NCBI GenBank assembly: GCA_963705515.1
Contig: CAVPJV010000009.1
Location: 620,001 to 684,000 of the forward strand
From: Gaiellasilicea sp963705515
GTDB lineage: Bacteria; Actinomycetota; Thermoleophilia; Gaiellales; Gaiellaceae
Direction: 5' to 3'
Length of the DNA stretch: 64,000 bases
Shown here: one piece after another, positions 28,939-37,292 of the stretch
Numbering within the stretch: position 1 is the first letter of the stretch
How the letters are laid out: each line of letters begins with the position of its first letter
Notes under the pieces: generated by a model
Database searches by the model: none
What the model saw: only the letters and a program-made list of their open reading frames with translations
What the model was told of the DNA's origin: nothing
Made by a program: the position numbers and the translations under genes

Positions 28939-28986
28939 CGCTCGGAGCGGGGGCCGGCACGCTGGCCCCCGCCCCCGCTCCGAGCG
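28939..28986 (+). terminator. 16-bp stem hairpin after the binding-protein gene
   Basis: CGCTCGGAGCGGGGGC (28939-28954) pairs perfectly with GCCCCCGCTCCGAGCG (28971-28986). Strong terminator-like structure without a T-run. Confidence 0.65.
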
Positions 28987-28996
28987 CGTTACATCT

Positions 28997-29066
28997 CCGT
29001 CGCATGGGAGGGGATCCGCTCGCGCGGATCCCCTCCCGCGCAAACCCCTGAAGGGTCGCTTCGCTC
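28997..29066. repeat. structured intergenic repeat, copy 1 (upstream of yqgE)
   Basis: CCGTCGCATG, then a 14-bp hairpin (GGGAGGGGATCCGC, loop TCGC, GCGGATCCCCTCCC), then GCGCAAACCCCTGAAGGG and CGCTTCGC. The flanks are shared with copy 2 at 29631 while the stems differ but stay perfectly paired. Confidence 0.7.
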
Positions 29067-29093
29067 CCGGCTCAGCCCGATAACGTTGGGCAG

Positions 29094-29624
29094 ATGAGCG
29101 AGACGTTGCGCGGGCAGCTGCTGGTGGCCGCACCGGTCCTCAGCGACCCGAACTTCCACCGCACGGTCGTGCTGATCGCCGAGCACGGCGACGAGGGAGC
29201 GATGGGCCTCATCCTGAACAGGCCGACGGACACATCCGTCGGCGACGCGCTTCCGGAGCTGTCGCCAATTGCAGGCGAGCAGGAGCCGGTGTTCGTGGGC
29301 GGCCCCGTCTCGACCGGCTCGGTGCTCGCGGTCGCGGAGCTCGACGACCCCGACGACGCATCCGAGCTCCTCTTCGGCGCCGTGGGCTTCGTCCAGGAGC
29401 TGGACGTTCCGGTCCTGCGCGGGCGCGTCTTCGTCGGGTACGCGGGCTGGAGCGCCGGCCAACTCGAGAGCGAGCTCGAGGAGGAGTCATGGCTCGTCCT
29501 CCCCGCCGAGCCGGACGACCTCTTCAGCGACGACCCCGACGGGCTCTGGAGCGCCGTGCTCCGCCGCCAGGGCGGCCCGTATGCGCTGCTCTCGTTGATG
29601 CCGCCGGACCCTTCTCTGAACTGA
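29094..29624 (+). CDS. YqgE/AlgH family protein
   Basis: 176 residues, the usual length of YqgE/AlgH (DUF179) proteins, a small cytoplasmic alpha/beta fold of poorly known role. N-terminal LRGQLLVAAPVLSDPNFHRTVVLIAEHGDEGAMGLILNRP, then VFVGGPVSTGSVLAVAEL and GRVFVGYAGWSAGQLESELEEESWLVLPAEPDDLF are signature segments. ATG at 29094. Single-gene unit flanked on both sides by copies of the same structured repeat. Confidence 0.93.
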   Translation: MSETLRGQLLVAAPVLSDPNFHRTVVLIAEHGDEGAMGLILNRPTDTSVGDALPELSPIAGEQEPVFVGGPVSTGSVLAVAELDDPDDASELLFGAVGFVQELDVPVLRGRVFVGYAGWSAGQLESELEEESWLVLPAEPDDLFSDDPDGLWSAVLRRQGGPYALLSLMPPDPSLN

Positions 29625-29630
29625 TCCTTC

Positions 29631-29702
29631 CCGTCGCATGATCGAGATCCGCGGGAGCGGATCTCGATCGCGCAAACCCCTGAAGGGGCCGCTTCGCGGC
29701 CG
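29631..29702. repeat. structured intergenic repeat, copy 2 (downstream of yqgE)
   Basis: CCGTCGCATG, a 12- to 13-bp hairpin (ATCGAGATCCGC, loop GGGA, GCGGATCTCGAT), then CGCGCAAACCCCTGAAGGG and a second perfect stem GGCCGC-TTC-GCGGCC. Same orientation as copy 1. Confidence 0.7.
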
Positions 29703-29768
29703 ACTCTTGACCTTGCCTTGACGCAACCATGATTCACTGCCGATGGGCACCCGAGTGGAAGGAGGCCC

Positions 29769-30008
29769 ATGGAAGAGGCACGCACGACACGTCGTTTCCC
29801 CCTGCTCGTCGCGCTCGCAGGAGTGATCCTGCTTGCGGCGATCTGGGCGACGATGGCGCTCGCGGGAGGCTCGGCACCGGCTGCGAAGCCGGCGGCGAAG
29901 GCTCCGGCGGCCAAGACTCAGGCCTCGAAGGCGCAGGGCGGGCATGCCGGCAGGTCCGGCGGCCATGACTGCCCCTTCAAGGATCAGGGAGCGTCGAACG
30001 ACCTCTGA
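29769..30008 (+). CDS. small membrane-anchored Ala/Lys-rich protein
   Basis: 79 residues from ATG 29769 with a perfect AGGAGG six bases upstream (GGAAGGAGGCCC). One hydrophobic helix (residues 10-32, FPLLVALAGVILLAAIWATM...), an Ala/Pro/Lys-rich spacer (PAAKPAAKAPAAKTQASKAQ) and a short polar tail with GGHDCPFKDQGASNDL. Looks like a type II membrane protein with a flexible outside tail. No family recognised. A UUCG-loop terminator follows. Confidence 0.75.
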   Translation: MEEARTTRRFPLLVALAGVILLAAIWATMALAGGSAPAAKPAAKAPAAKTQASKAQGGHAGRSGGHDCPFKDQGASNDL

Positions 30009-30012
30009 CCGG

Positions 30013-30038
30013 CGGAGCCCGGCTTCGGCCGGGCTCCG
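30013..30038 (+). terminator. UUCG-tetraloop hairpin terminator
   Basis: CGGAGCCCGGC, loop TTCG, GCCGGGCTCCG: 11-bp perfect stem 4 bp after the small protein stop, followed by GTTCTAT. The rest of the gap to 30150 shows no gene. Confidence 0.8.
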
Positions 30039-30150
30039 TTCTATGCGGGCAGGGTCGCCGCGACAGACGCGGTCGGGCCGCTCAGCTTCCCGTCCAAGGG
30101 CGTCACCCCGCACGCCACGTTTGAGCCGGCGCCCGCTTCCTCGCGGGGTT

Positions 30151-31038
30151 CTAGGAGATCTCCGCCTTGCGGACGCGTGAGAAGCCGGCCGCGCCGAGCG
30201 CGCCGGAGTCGAGCAGCCGGCAGAGCCAACCGTGCCCGCTGTCCGGGTCGGCCTCGTCGTCGGCCGAGCCGATGGACGCGAAGATGCGACCGTCGCGGAA
30301 CTCCCACTCCTGGATCTCGTCGTGGTCGCCTTCGACATCCGCTCGCAGAGCGTCGAGGTCTTCGAGCAGCCGCGTCTTGACGGTCTCCAGCCACGTCTCC
30401 TCGGCATCTGCACGCGTGTCGACACCGCATTGCTCGAGCAGGTCGTCCTCTATCGTCGCGAGCGTGAGCGCCTGGATGTACCGGCCCGCCTCCTCCAAGT
30501 CGGGCGCCTCTCCCGGGTCGAGAGCGGCGAGCTCGACCGCAAGGCCTTCCCGTTCCGCGCCTGCGAGCATCGCCTGCGCTGCCTCCGGCAGCTCGTCGAG
30601 CCGCGCGAGCGCGTGCTCGAGCTCGTGGTCTGGGAGGTCGCCCTCGGCCTCGCCGTAGTCGCGCTCGGCGACGAGGTCGAGGAACGGCTCGCCGCCGTCG
30701 TCGAACGCCAGCCGCTCGTCGACCACCTCCCAGCTGATCGGCTGCCCTTCGAGCATCGTCGTGAACGCGTGCCCGAGCGTCGGGCCTTCCGGCCGGTAGC
30801 GACGGAAGCCGCCGAGCTCCTCGTTGCCGTCCGGGTAGACCATGCGCAGCCGGTAGCGGGCGATCCTCGCGAGCGCGCGCGGACGCTCACCCGTGAGGTC
30901 GAGCTCGTGGACGAGCCAGTCGCGACCGCCGACGTGGACGACCGATCCCGGCTGCAGCTGCTCCTCGGCCGCCCACGGGTAGGTGCGTTCGGTGCCGGCA
31001 CGGCCGGACACGACGACGTCGTAGCTGCGCGCACTCAT
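30151..31038 (-). CDS. hypothetical protein
   Basis: 295 residues from ATG 31038; upstream open frame is arginine/proline-rich shadow. The N-terminal 70 residues look beta-rich (SYDVVVSGRAGTERTYPW, GSVVHVGGRDWLVHELDL), the middle is acidic and helical with many Glu/Asp/Leu (EAEGDLPDHELEHALARLDELPEAAQAML), and the C-terminus has GRIFASIGSADDEADPDSGHGWLCRLLDSGALGAAGF. Cytoplasmic, no membrane segment. I do not recognise a family. Head-to-head with the VOC gene at 31154 (115-bp gap with no clear element). Confidence 0.75.
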   Translation of the reverse strand: MSARSYDVVVSGRAGTERTYPWAAEEQLQPGSVVHVGGRDWLVHELDLTGERPRALARIARYRLRMVYPDGNEELGGFRRYRPEGPTLGHAFTTMLEGQPISWEVVDERLAFDDGGEPFLDLVAERDYGEAEGDLPDHELEHALARLDELPEAAQAMLAGAEREGLAVELAALDPGEAPDLEEAGRYIQALTLATIEDDLLEQCGVDTRADAEETWLETVKTRLLEDLDALRADVEGDHDEIQEWEFRDGRIFASIGSADDEADPDSGHGWLCRLLDSGALGAAGFSRVRKAEIS

Positions 31039-31153
31039 GCGAGGGCGCGGCGCCCGCGGGGCGTCAGGTCGAAGTGGACGTCGATCACCATCCCACTGAC
31101 CTCCTCCGCTCTGGCCACGTTGTCGCCCCCTTCGCCGTGGGTATGGTCGTGGC

Positions 31154-31882
31154 GTGTTCGACCACGTCACGATCCGCGTCTCAGATCGTCCTACCTCGCA
31201 GCGTTTCTACGAAACCGTACTCCGGCCGCTCGGGGTCGAGTTGAGCCACGATGGCGGCGAATACGCCGAATGGGACGACTTCTCCCTGGCCCAGTCTGAC
31301 GACGCGAGCCCGACGACGCGGCGGCTGCACATCGGCTTCTCGGCGCCCTCCCGGGAGCACGTCGACGCGTTCTGGCAGGCGGGAACCGCGGCCGGCTACG
31401 AGAGCGACGGCGAGCCCGGCCCGCGGCCGCAGTACAGCGACGACTACTACGGCGCCTTCCTGCTCGACCCGGACGGCAACAGCGTCGAGGCGGTCCACCA
31501 CGGCTCGCTCCGAAACGGCGGCAACGTCGACCACATCTGGATCCGTGTCTCCGACGTCGAGGCGGCGACGCAGTTCTACGAAGGGGTCGGGCCGGCGGCG
31601 GGGTTCCGGGTCGGAACCGAGCTCGCCGACCGGACGCACTTTGCGTGCATCAGCGGCTCCTTCTCCGTCGTCGCGGCGGCGGAGCCCTCGGAGAACGTCC
31701 ACCTCGCTTTCGGCGCGACGGACGACGAGACCGTCGATCGCTTCCACCGCGACGCGACCGCGGCCGGCTACCGCGACAACGGCGCCCCCGGCGAGCGTTC
31801 GGGCTACCACGTCGGCTACTACGCCGCGTTCGTGCTCGACCCGGACGGCAACAACGTCGAGGTGGTTAACCACAGCCGATGA
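31154..31882 (+). CDS. VOC family protein with two glyoxalase-like domains
   Basis: 242 residues in two VOC modules. Module 1 begins FDHVTIRVSDRPTSQRFYETVLRPLGVE and ends DDYYGAFLLDPDGNSVEAVHH; module 2 begins VDHIWIRVSDVEAATQFYEG and ends YYAAFVLDPDGNNVEVVNHS. Each has the His near the start and the Glu near the end expected for a metal site. The family covers glyoxalases, extradiol dioxygenases and resistance proteins; the reaction here is unknown. GTG start. Stop overlaps the next ATG (ATGA), coupling it to the 63-residue gene. Confidence 0.88.
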   Translation: MFDHVTIRVSDRPTSQRFYETVLRPLGVELSHDGGEYAEWDDFSLAQSDDASPTTRRLHIGFSAPSREHVDAFWQAGTAAGYESDGEPGPRPQYSDDYYGAFLLDPDGNSVEAVHHGSLRNGGNVDHIWIRVSDVEAATQFYEGVGPAAGFRVGTELADRTHFACISGSFSVVAAAEPSENVHLAFGATDDETVDRFHRDATAAGYRDNGAPGERSGYHVGYYAAFVLDPDGNNVEVVNHSR

Positions 31883-32070
31883 CGAAGCGAGAAGACGCGG
31901 CGAAACGGCGCGGCGAGCGCGAACGTCAGACCGGGCTCGATCCCGAGGACGAGGCCGCCCGCTGGCTGGGTGAGCACGATCCGGCCGCGCCGCCGCCCGA
32001 GTCGAAGTCGAAATTCAAGTCGCCGGAGTTGCACCGCTGGCGCCAGAAGCAGCAGCGCGGCGGCGGCTGA
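31879..32070 (+). CDS. small charged protein
   Basis: 63 residues, ATG overlapping the VOC stop. Very hydrophilic: KREDAAKRRGERERQ, GLDPEDEAARWLGEHDP, a Pro-rich turn and a basic tail SPELHRWRQKQQRGGG. Likely intrinsically disordered. Its last 56 bp overlap the 3' end of the convergent luciferase-like gene, which lowers confidence, but translational coupling to the VOC gene supports it. Confidence 0.55.
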   Translation: MTKREDAAKRRGERERQTGLDPEDEAARWLGEHDPAAPPPESKSKFKSPELHRWRQKQQRGGG

Positions 32071-33028
32071 CCTCCTCGCGCACGATCGGCGCCACCTTCG
32101 TCCCGAAGAGCTCGATCGCCTTCAGTGTCTTCGCGTGCGGCAGCGAGCCGACCGTGAACTGGATCAGGAAGCGCTCGTGGCCGAAGAGCTCGTGCTGGTA
32201 CAGGATCTTCGCCGCCACCTCCTCCGGGCTGCCAACCACCGTCGCGCCGCGGAGCGTCCGGCCGGCGTCGTAGTCCTGGCGCTCGAGTGGCCGCCAGCCG
32301 CGCTCGGCGCCGATCCGGTCCATCATCGTCTTCAGGGGGATGAAGTACTCCTCGGCGGCCTCCTCCGAGGACTCGGCGACAAATCCGTGTGAGTTGATGC
32401 TGAGCGACGGCCGCTCGTGCCCGTGCTCGACGGCCGCGCGACGGTGGATCTCGGCGAACGGGACGAAGCGCTCCGGCAGCCCGCCGATGATTGCGAGCGC
32501 CATTGGCAGCCCGAGCGAGCCCGCTCGGTACGCCGACTCGGGCGTGCCGCCGACGGCGACCCAGATCGGCAGCGGCTCCTGAACCGGCCGTGGGTAGACG
32601 CCCTGGACCTCCTCGCGCAGCTGCAGCAGGCGGACGAGCTTGTCCTCGAAGAGCCGGTCGTAGTCGGCCAGGTCGTAGCCGAAGAGCGGAAAGGACTCGA
32701 TGAACGAGCCGCGGCCGACCATGATCTCGGCGCGGCCGCCCGAGAGCAGGTCGACGGTCGCGAACTGCTGGAAGACGCGAATCGGATCGTCGGAGCTGAG
32801 GACGTTGACGGCGCTCGTGAGACGGATCTGCTTCGTCCGGACCGCGGCAGCCGCGAGGACGGTCGCGGGGGACGAGACGGCGAAGTCCGGCCGGTGGTGC
32901 TCCCCGACGCCGAACACGTCGAGCCCGACCTCGTCGGCGAGCTCGATCTCCTCGATTAGGTTGCGCAGCCGCTGCTCGGGGTCGAGCCCGGACGTCAGCT
33001 CCGCGAAGGTGTAGACCCCGAGCTCCAC
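32015..33028 (-). CDS. LLM class flavin-dependent oxidoreductase (luciferase-like)
   Basis: 337 residues from GTG 33028; the open frame continues upstream but without homology. Bacterial-luciferase TIM barrel: ELGVYTFAELTSG, DVFGVGEHHRPDFAVSSPATVLAAAAVRTKQIRLTSAVNVLSSDDPIRVFQQFATVDLLSGGRAEIMVGRGS and PLPIWVAVGGTPESAYRAGSLGLPM. These enzymes use FMNH2 or F420; the cofactor and substrate cannot be settled here. Head-to-head with the 232-residue gene at 33084. Confidence 0.9.
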   Translation of the reverse strand: MELGVYTFAELTSGLDPEQRLRNLIEEIELADEVGLDVFGVGEHHRPDFAVSSPATVLAAAAVRTKQIRLTSAVNVLSSDDPIRVFQQFATVDLLSGGRAEIMVGRGSFIESFPLFGYDLADYDRLFEDKLVRLLQLREEVQGVYPRPVQEPLPIWVAVGGTPESAYRAGSLGLPMALAIIGGLPERFVPFAEIHRRAAVEHGHERPSLSINSHGFVAESSEEAAEEYFIPLKTMMDRIGAERGWRPLERQDYDAGRTLRGATVVGSPEEVAAKILYQHELFGHERFLIQFTVGSLPHAKTLKAIELFGTKVAPIVREEVSRRRAAASGASGATPAT

Positions 33029-33083
33029 GGCCGCATCGTCGCAGTTCGCCGCCCCTGTCCGATGCGGGCGGCACCATCGACGG

Positions 33084-33782
33084 ATGCGTCCCGCGATCCT
33101 CGACCAGCTGTCGGCTGCGAAGAAGGTCAAGCTCTTCGACGAGCTGGTCGAGTTCCTGGCGACACCGTCCTTCGGCGCCTGGCCGAAGCGGGAGATCGAG
33201 GTCCGGGTCGTGGCGGCGCTGTACGAGCAGGAGCTTCGGGACGGCTCGCTTTCCGTCGCGCGGCTGGCGGAGGAGCTGACCGTCACCCGGGCCCGCGGCC
33301 GCAGCCTCGTGCTGGAGGCGCGCACGCGCCTCCTCTCGCGGCCCGAGGACCGGACGAAGACGCTGGAGGCGCTCCTCAAGCGCTGGCCGCAGCAGGCGCA
33401 GGTCGACGAGCGCGACGGGCGGCTGCGCCTCGTCGTCGAGGATCCGTTCGTCCGGGACCTGCTGCGAAACCACGCCTACGCCGTCGGGATCCCGCTCGAC
33501 ACCTCGTTCGCGACCGAGATCGTCTCGCTCCGCTGGAGCGACTACGCGGCGTTGCTCGCATCGGTCCTGCCGGCCGCCGAGGCGGAGGAGGTCGCGAAGG
33601 ACATCGGCGCAGCCATTCGCCGCGACCTCGCAGGCGAGAAGGAGACGCTGGCGGAATTCGACAAGGCGATGAAGAAGTGGGAGAAGCGCTCGCCGCAGGA
33701 GCGCGCCGACCATCTGCTCAAGCTCGGAGTCGAGTACGTCCCGGTGAGCACGATCGTGAGCGCGCTCCTCTCCGCCTTCTAG
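33084..33782 (+). CDS. hypothetical protein, helical
   Basis: 232 residues. The N-terminal third (LFDELVEFLATPSF, EIEVRVVAALYEQELRDGSLSVARLAEEL) could be a winged-helix-like module; the rest is mixed helix with TSFATEIVSLRWSDYAALLASVLP and a charged helix AGEKETLAEFDKAMKKWEKRS. No membrane segment or known motif. ATG at 33084, 55 bp from the divergent luciferase-like start; ends 4 bp into the convergent ABC permease gene. Confidence 0.75.
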   Translation: MRPAILDQLSAAKKVKLFDELVEFLATPSFGAWPKREIEVRVVAALYEQELRDGSLSVARLAEELTVTRARGRSLVLEARTRLLSRPEDRTKTLEALLKRWPQQAQVDERDGRLRLVVEDPFVRDLLRNHAYAVGIPLDTSFATEIVSLRWSDYAALLASVLPAAEAEEVAKDIGAAIRRDLAGEKETLAEFDKAMKKWEKRSPQERADHLLKLGVEYVPVSTIVSALLSAF

Positions 33783-34576
33783 ACGATCAGCTTCCGCATC
33801 ATCGCGCGGATCGCGAGCCGCCACATCAGCAGCCCGAAGACGACGAGGACGCCGACACTCGCGACGTCACTCCACCCTTCCCAGCCGAACGCGGCGTGCC
33901 GCACGAGCTCGACGCAGTGGTGCAGCGGGTTCAGGTTCGCAAGAAATTGCGCCCAGCCCGGGAGGCCGTCGATCGGGAAGAAGGTGCCGGCGACGAGGAA
34001 GAGCGGCGTCAGCACCGCGCTGACGATGTAGCTGAAGTTGTCGATCGACTTGGCGAACCCGGCGACCGAGATCCCGAAGCACGCCCAGCCGAAGCCGGAG
34101 AGCCAGCAGATGAACGGCACCGCCAACATTCCCCACGCAGGATCGAGCCCGAACACCATCGCGACGATGAGCGGCACGTTGCCGTAGACACCGGCGCGCG
34201 TGGCAATCCAGACCGCCTCCCCAGTGACGAGCTCCTCCGTATCGACGGGCGCAGCGAGGATCGCGTCGTAGGTTCGCTGGAACTGGTACTTGACGAACGT
34301 GCCGAACATCGCCGGGAACGCGCTCGAGAAGAGCACCGCCGTCGCAACGATCCCCGTTCCGATGAACTCGATGTAGTCGTAGCCCGAGACGGTGCTGACG
34401 AGCGAGCCGAACCCGAAGCCGAAGGCGAGCAGGTAGATCGTCGGCTCGACCGTCGAGGAGAACGTCGCTGCGCGCCAGTAGGACGAGTAGTTGACGATCT
34501 CGCGGACGAGCACGCCCGTGATCGCCGAGCGCTCGAGCCTGCCGAGACGGCGCTCGCGGGCGGTCACGGCGGCCAT
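33779..34576 (-). CDS. ABC-2 type transporter permease
   Basis: 265 residues, six predicted membrane helices, NodJ/DrrB-like. Typical segments: FSSTVEPTIYLLAFGFGFGSLV, FIGTGIVATAVLFSSAFPAMFGTFVKYQFQRTYDAILAAPVDTEELVTGEAVW (the cytoplasmic coupling region) and LTPLFLVAGTFFPIDGLPGWAQ with NPLHHCVELVRHAAFG, the family C-terminal signature. ATG overlaps the ATPase stop by one base. Forms an exporter with the upstream ATPase; the substrate (lipid, polysaccharide, drug) is not evident. Confidence 0.93.
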   Translation of the reverse strand: MAAVTARERRLGRLERSAITGVLVREIVNYSSYWRAATFSSTVEPTIYLLAFGFGFGSLVSTVSGYDYIEFIGTGIVATAVLFSSAFPAMFGTFVKYQFQRTYDAILAAPVDTEELVTGEAVWIATRAGVYGNVPLIVAMVFGLDPAWGMLAVPFICWLSGFGWACFGISVAGFAKSIDNFSYIVSAVLTPLFLVAGTFFPIDGLPGWAQFLANLNPLHHCVELVRHAAFGWEGWSDVASVGVLVVFGLLMWRLAIRAMMRKLIV

Positions 34577-35474
34577 CAGCCGATCTCCTCGCCGGTGAGG
34601 AGGACGAAGACGTCCTCGAGGTTCGCCGGCCTCCGCTCCCCGTCGATCCCGATCCCGTCGCCGTTCTCGATCCCGAGGATCGAGACGCTCGTGCCCGTGC
34701 GCCGCGTCCGTAGACCCTTCGAGCCGGCCATCCCTTCGACCTCCGCCAGCCGCGCCGGCGGGCCGTAGACCTCGAGCACCTCCGTGCCGGCGTGCTCGAC
34801 TGACGAGCTGCGGACGGCGCTCCTGCCGCGACCGCCTTGCCGTGGGACATGATCATCACCGTGTCGGCCAGGCGCTGCGCTTCCTCGATGTAGTGCGTCG
34901 ACATCAGGATCGTCGTCCCCTCGCTGCGCAGCGCGTCGATCAGCGCCCAGAGCTCCTGCCGCACCTGCGGGTCGAGGCCGACGGTCGGCTCGTCGAGGAG
35001 CACGAGCCGTGGGCGGTGCACGAGCGCGCGGGCGATCAGGAGCCGCCGCCGCATCCCGCCGGAGAGCTCGTCGACACGCGCCCCACGCCGGTCGACGAGC
35101 TTGGCCATCTCGAGCGCCCGCTGGATCGCGTCGCGCCGCTCCGCCCTGGGGATCCGGTAGAGGTGCGAGAAGACGAGCAGGTTCTGCTCGACGGTGAGCG
35201 TGACGTCGAGGTTGTCGAGCTGCGGGGTGACGCCGAGCTGCGCCCGTGCCTGCTTCGACTCCTCTGGGAGCGAGAACCCGAGCAGCTGGAGCTCGCCCTC
35301 GTCCGGGATCGCCTGCGCGGTCAGCAGCCGCATCGTCGTCGACTTGCCGGCGCCGTTCGGGCCCAGGAGGCCGACGCACGTCCCTTCCGGCACGTCGAGA
35401 TCGAGGCCGTCGACGGCAGTGATCTCGCCATAGCGCTTGACAACGCCGCGGAGCTTGATCGCGAGCTCGGTCAC
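34576..35474 (-). CDS. ABC transporter ATP-binding protein (NodI/DrrA-like), one frameshift
   Basis: About 300 residues once a frame break is repaired. Walker A GPNGAGKST, Q-loop GVTPQLDNLD, signature LSGGMRRRLLIARAL, Walker B LVLLDEPTVGLDPQ and MSTHYIEEAQRLAD switch region are intact. Near 34797-34805 one base appears to be missing: the frame AAGAPSAAR must move to VEHAGTEVLEVYGPPARLAEV to reach the normal C-terminus, ending in NLEDVFVLLTGEEIG. As given, translation would run on in the wrong frame. It pairs with the ABC-2 permease and follows the MFS exporter gene by 6 bp. Confidence 0.88.
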
Positions 35475-35480
35475 CGTCGC

Positions 35481-36908
35481 TCAGGCAGCACGGAGCTCTT
35501 CCTCGGCAGCCCCGGCCTGCATCTGGACGTCGCGCATGAACACGGCCGCGACGGTGCCGGCTGCGGCCGCGAACACGGTCCCGACGAGGAACGCGGCGTG
35601 GTAGCCGTCCGTGAGCGCGGCGGGCGAGGTTTCGCCGCCCGTCCGTGCTGCCGCGACGCTGGCCAGCACGGCGAGGCCGAGCGCGCCGCCCATCATGAAC
35701 GACGTGTTGACGATGCCCGAGGCCAGGCCGGATTCCTCCGGCTTGACGTCGCTCATCGCCGCGAGCAGCAGCGGGTTCATGGCCATCCCGATCCCGATCC
35801 CGAGGATGACCATGCTCGGGAGGACGTCGACTGCGAAGCTCGCGTCGACCGGAGCGCGCGCGAAGAGCGCGAGCCCGACGGCGACGAACCCCATCCCGGC
35901 GACGAGGGGCAGCCGCGTGCCGTAGCGCATCACGATCCTGGCCGACAGCCCCAGTGAAAAGGCACCCATGATCAGGTTCGCGGGCAGGAACGCGAGGCCG
36001 ACCTCGAGCGGGCTGTAACCGAGCACGAGCTGCAGGTAGAGCGCCGAAAGGAAGAACATCGCGAACATGGCCGCCGACCAGAGGATCCCGACGATGTTCG
36101 AGGTGGCGACGCTGCGGAGCTTCAGGAGGCCGAGCGGCATCAGCGGCGCCTCTGCGCGCGACTCCCGGTAGACGAACGCGCCGATACCGGCGACCGCAGT
36201 GGCGAGAAGGCCGAGCGTCTGCGCCGACGTCCAGCCCTGCTCGTTGCCGTTGACGATCGCGTAGACGGCGAGCATCAGCGAGCCGGTGACGAGCACCGCG
36301 CCGGCGACGTCGAGCCGGCCGTCGGCGGGCCGGGCGCCGCCGCCGGGGAGCAGCACCATGCAGGCCGCGATCACGGCGATCCCGATCGGGATGTTGACGA
36401 GGAAGATCCAGTGCCAGCTGAAGAGGTCGGTGATGACGCCGCCGGCGAGCACGCCGATCGAGCCGCCGCCCGCGGCGACGAAGCCGATCACGCCCATTGC
36501 CTTCGCGCGCTCGGCCGGCTCGGTGAACAGGGTCATGATCAGAGAGAGCGCGACCGCGGCGACGACGGCGCCGCCGATCCCCTGGATCGCCCGCGCGCCC
36601 ACGAGCATCTCCTGCGAGGTCGCGAGCCCGCACGCCAGCGAGGCGAGCGTGAACAGGCCGACGCCGAGCACGAAGACGCGCCGGTGGCCGTAGAGGTCTC
36701 CCATTCGCCCCGCCAGCAGCATGAAGCCGCCGAAGGTGAGCGTGTACGCATTCAGCACCCAGGCCAGCGACGACTCCGTGAAGCCGAGATCCTCGCGGAT
36801 CGACGGCAGGGCGACGTTGACGATCGAGACATCCAGGACGATCAGCAGGTCGCCCAGGCAGAGCACGATCAGTGCGAGCCACTTCTTGCGGGTGTCGTCG
36901 ATCGTCAT
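35481..36908 (-). CDS. MFS transporter, DHA2 (EmrB/QacA) family
   Basis: 475 residues, 14 predicted helices. Motif A GRMGDLYGHRRVFVLG after helix 2, motif C-like sequence GGAVVAAVALSLIMTLF, DVSIVNVALPSI in helix 1 (the DHA2 motif D1-like WVLNAYTL) and GLASGIVNTSFMMGGALGLAV in the second half. Proton-driven export of drugs or lipids is the family role; the substrate is unknown. It heads a unit with the ABC exporter genes. A 9-bp inverted repeat lies upstream between it and the divergent STAS gene. Confidence 0.93.
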   Translation of the reverse strand: MTIDDTRKKWLALIVLCLGDLLIVLDVSIVNVALPSIREDLGFTESSLAWVLNAYTLTFGGFMLLAGRMGDLYGHRRVFVLGVGLFTLASLACGLATSQEMLVGARAIQGIGGAVVAAVALSLIMTLFTEPAERAKAMGVIGFVAAGGGSIGVLAGGVITDLFSWHWIFLVNIPIGIAVIAACMVLLPGGGARPADGRLDVAGAVLVTGSLMLAVYAIVNGNEQGWTSAQTLGLLATAVAGIGAFVYRESRAEAPLMPLGLLKLRSVATSNIVGILWSAAMFAMFFLSALYLQLVLGYSPLEVGLAFLPANLIMGAFSLGLSARIVMRYGTRLPLVAGMGFVAVGLALFARAPVDASFAVDVLPSMVILGIGIGMAMNPLLLAAMSDVKPEESGLASGIVNTSFMMGGALGLAVLASVAAARTGGETSPAALTDGYHAAFLVGTVFAAAAGTVAAVFMRDVQMQAGAAEEELRAA

Positions 36909-36960
36909 CCGAATCCTCCTCGTCGTTGCGTTCTACCGGTTCGACTCGGGGTCACGGCGA

Positions 36961-36989
36961 AACTCATCGATCGCGGCCGCCGATGAGTT
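36961..36989. promoter_or_regulatory. operator-like inverted repeat between MFS and STAS genes
   Basis: AACTCATCG, 11 bases, CGATGAGTT: perfect 9-bp arms in the 108-bp divergent gap. Size and place suit a dimeric repressor such as a TetR or MarR protein controlling the exporter unit; no such regulator gene is in the window nearby. A TAATTA word at 37008 may be part of a promoter for the STAS gene. Confidence 0.45.
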
Positions 36990-37016
36990 CCCGGCGCGAA
37001 AGCTGTCCTAATTAGC

Positions 37017-37292
37017 GTGGACTTCGCGATCTGGGGCCCGATCGCCCGGGACGACCTGCCCGGGCTGAGCGACCGCGTCTGCGCGCTCCTGACCGAGAGC
37101 GGCGGCGGCGACCTCCGCTGCGACGTGGACGGTGTCGACGCGGACGCCGTCACGGTCGACGCCCTCGCGCGGCTCCAGCTCGCCGCGAGACGTCAGGGTT
37201 GCCGGATCCAGCTCCGAAACGCCTCGCACGACCTGCTCGACCTGGTCGCGTTCATGGGCCTGCAGGACGTGCTGATCGATTACGCGGGCTAG
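37017..37292 (+). CDS. STAS domain protein
   Basis: 91 residues from GTG 37017, one STAS domain resembling the lipid-asymmetry MlaB-like and anti-sigma antagonist types: DLRCDVDGVDADAVTVDALARLQLAARRQGCRIQLRNASHDLLDLVAFMGLQDVL. The usual phosphorylatable Ser of SpoIIAA is not obvious (Val-Asp-Ala-Leu instead), so phospho-switching is doubtful. No anti-sigma kinase is adjacent. Its last codons overlap the convergent crcB gene by 4 bp. Confidence 0.8.
   Translation: MDFAIWGPIARDDLPGLSDRVCALLTESGGGDLRCDVDGVDADAVTVDALARLQLAARRQGCRIQLRNASHDLLDLVAFMGLQDVLIDYAG

Noticed and set aside
33867..35474. A single 535-residue ABC protein
   Set aside because: The frame beyond about residue 225 is nonsense; the true C-terminus is found in another frame, indicating a one-base break.
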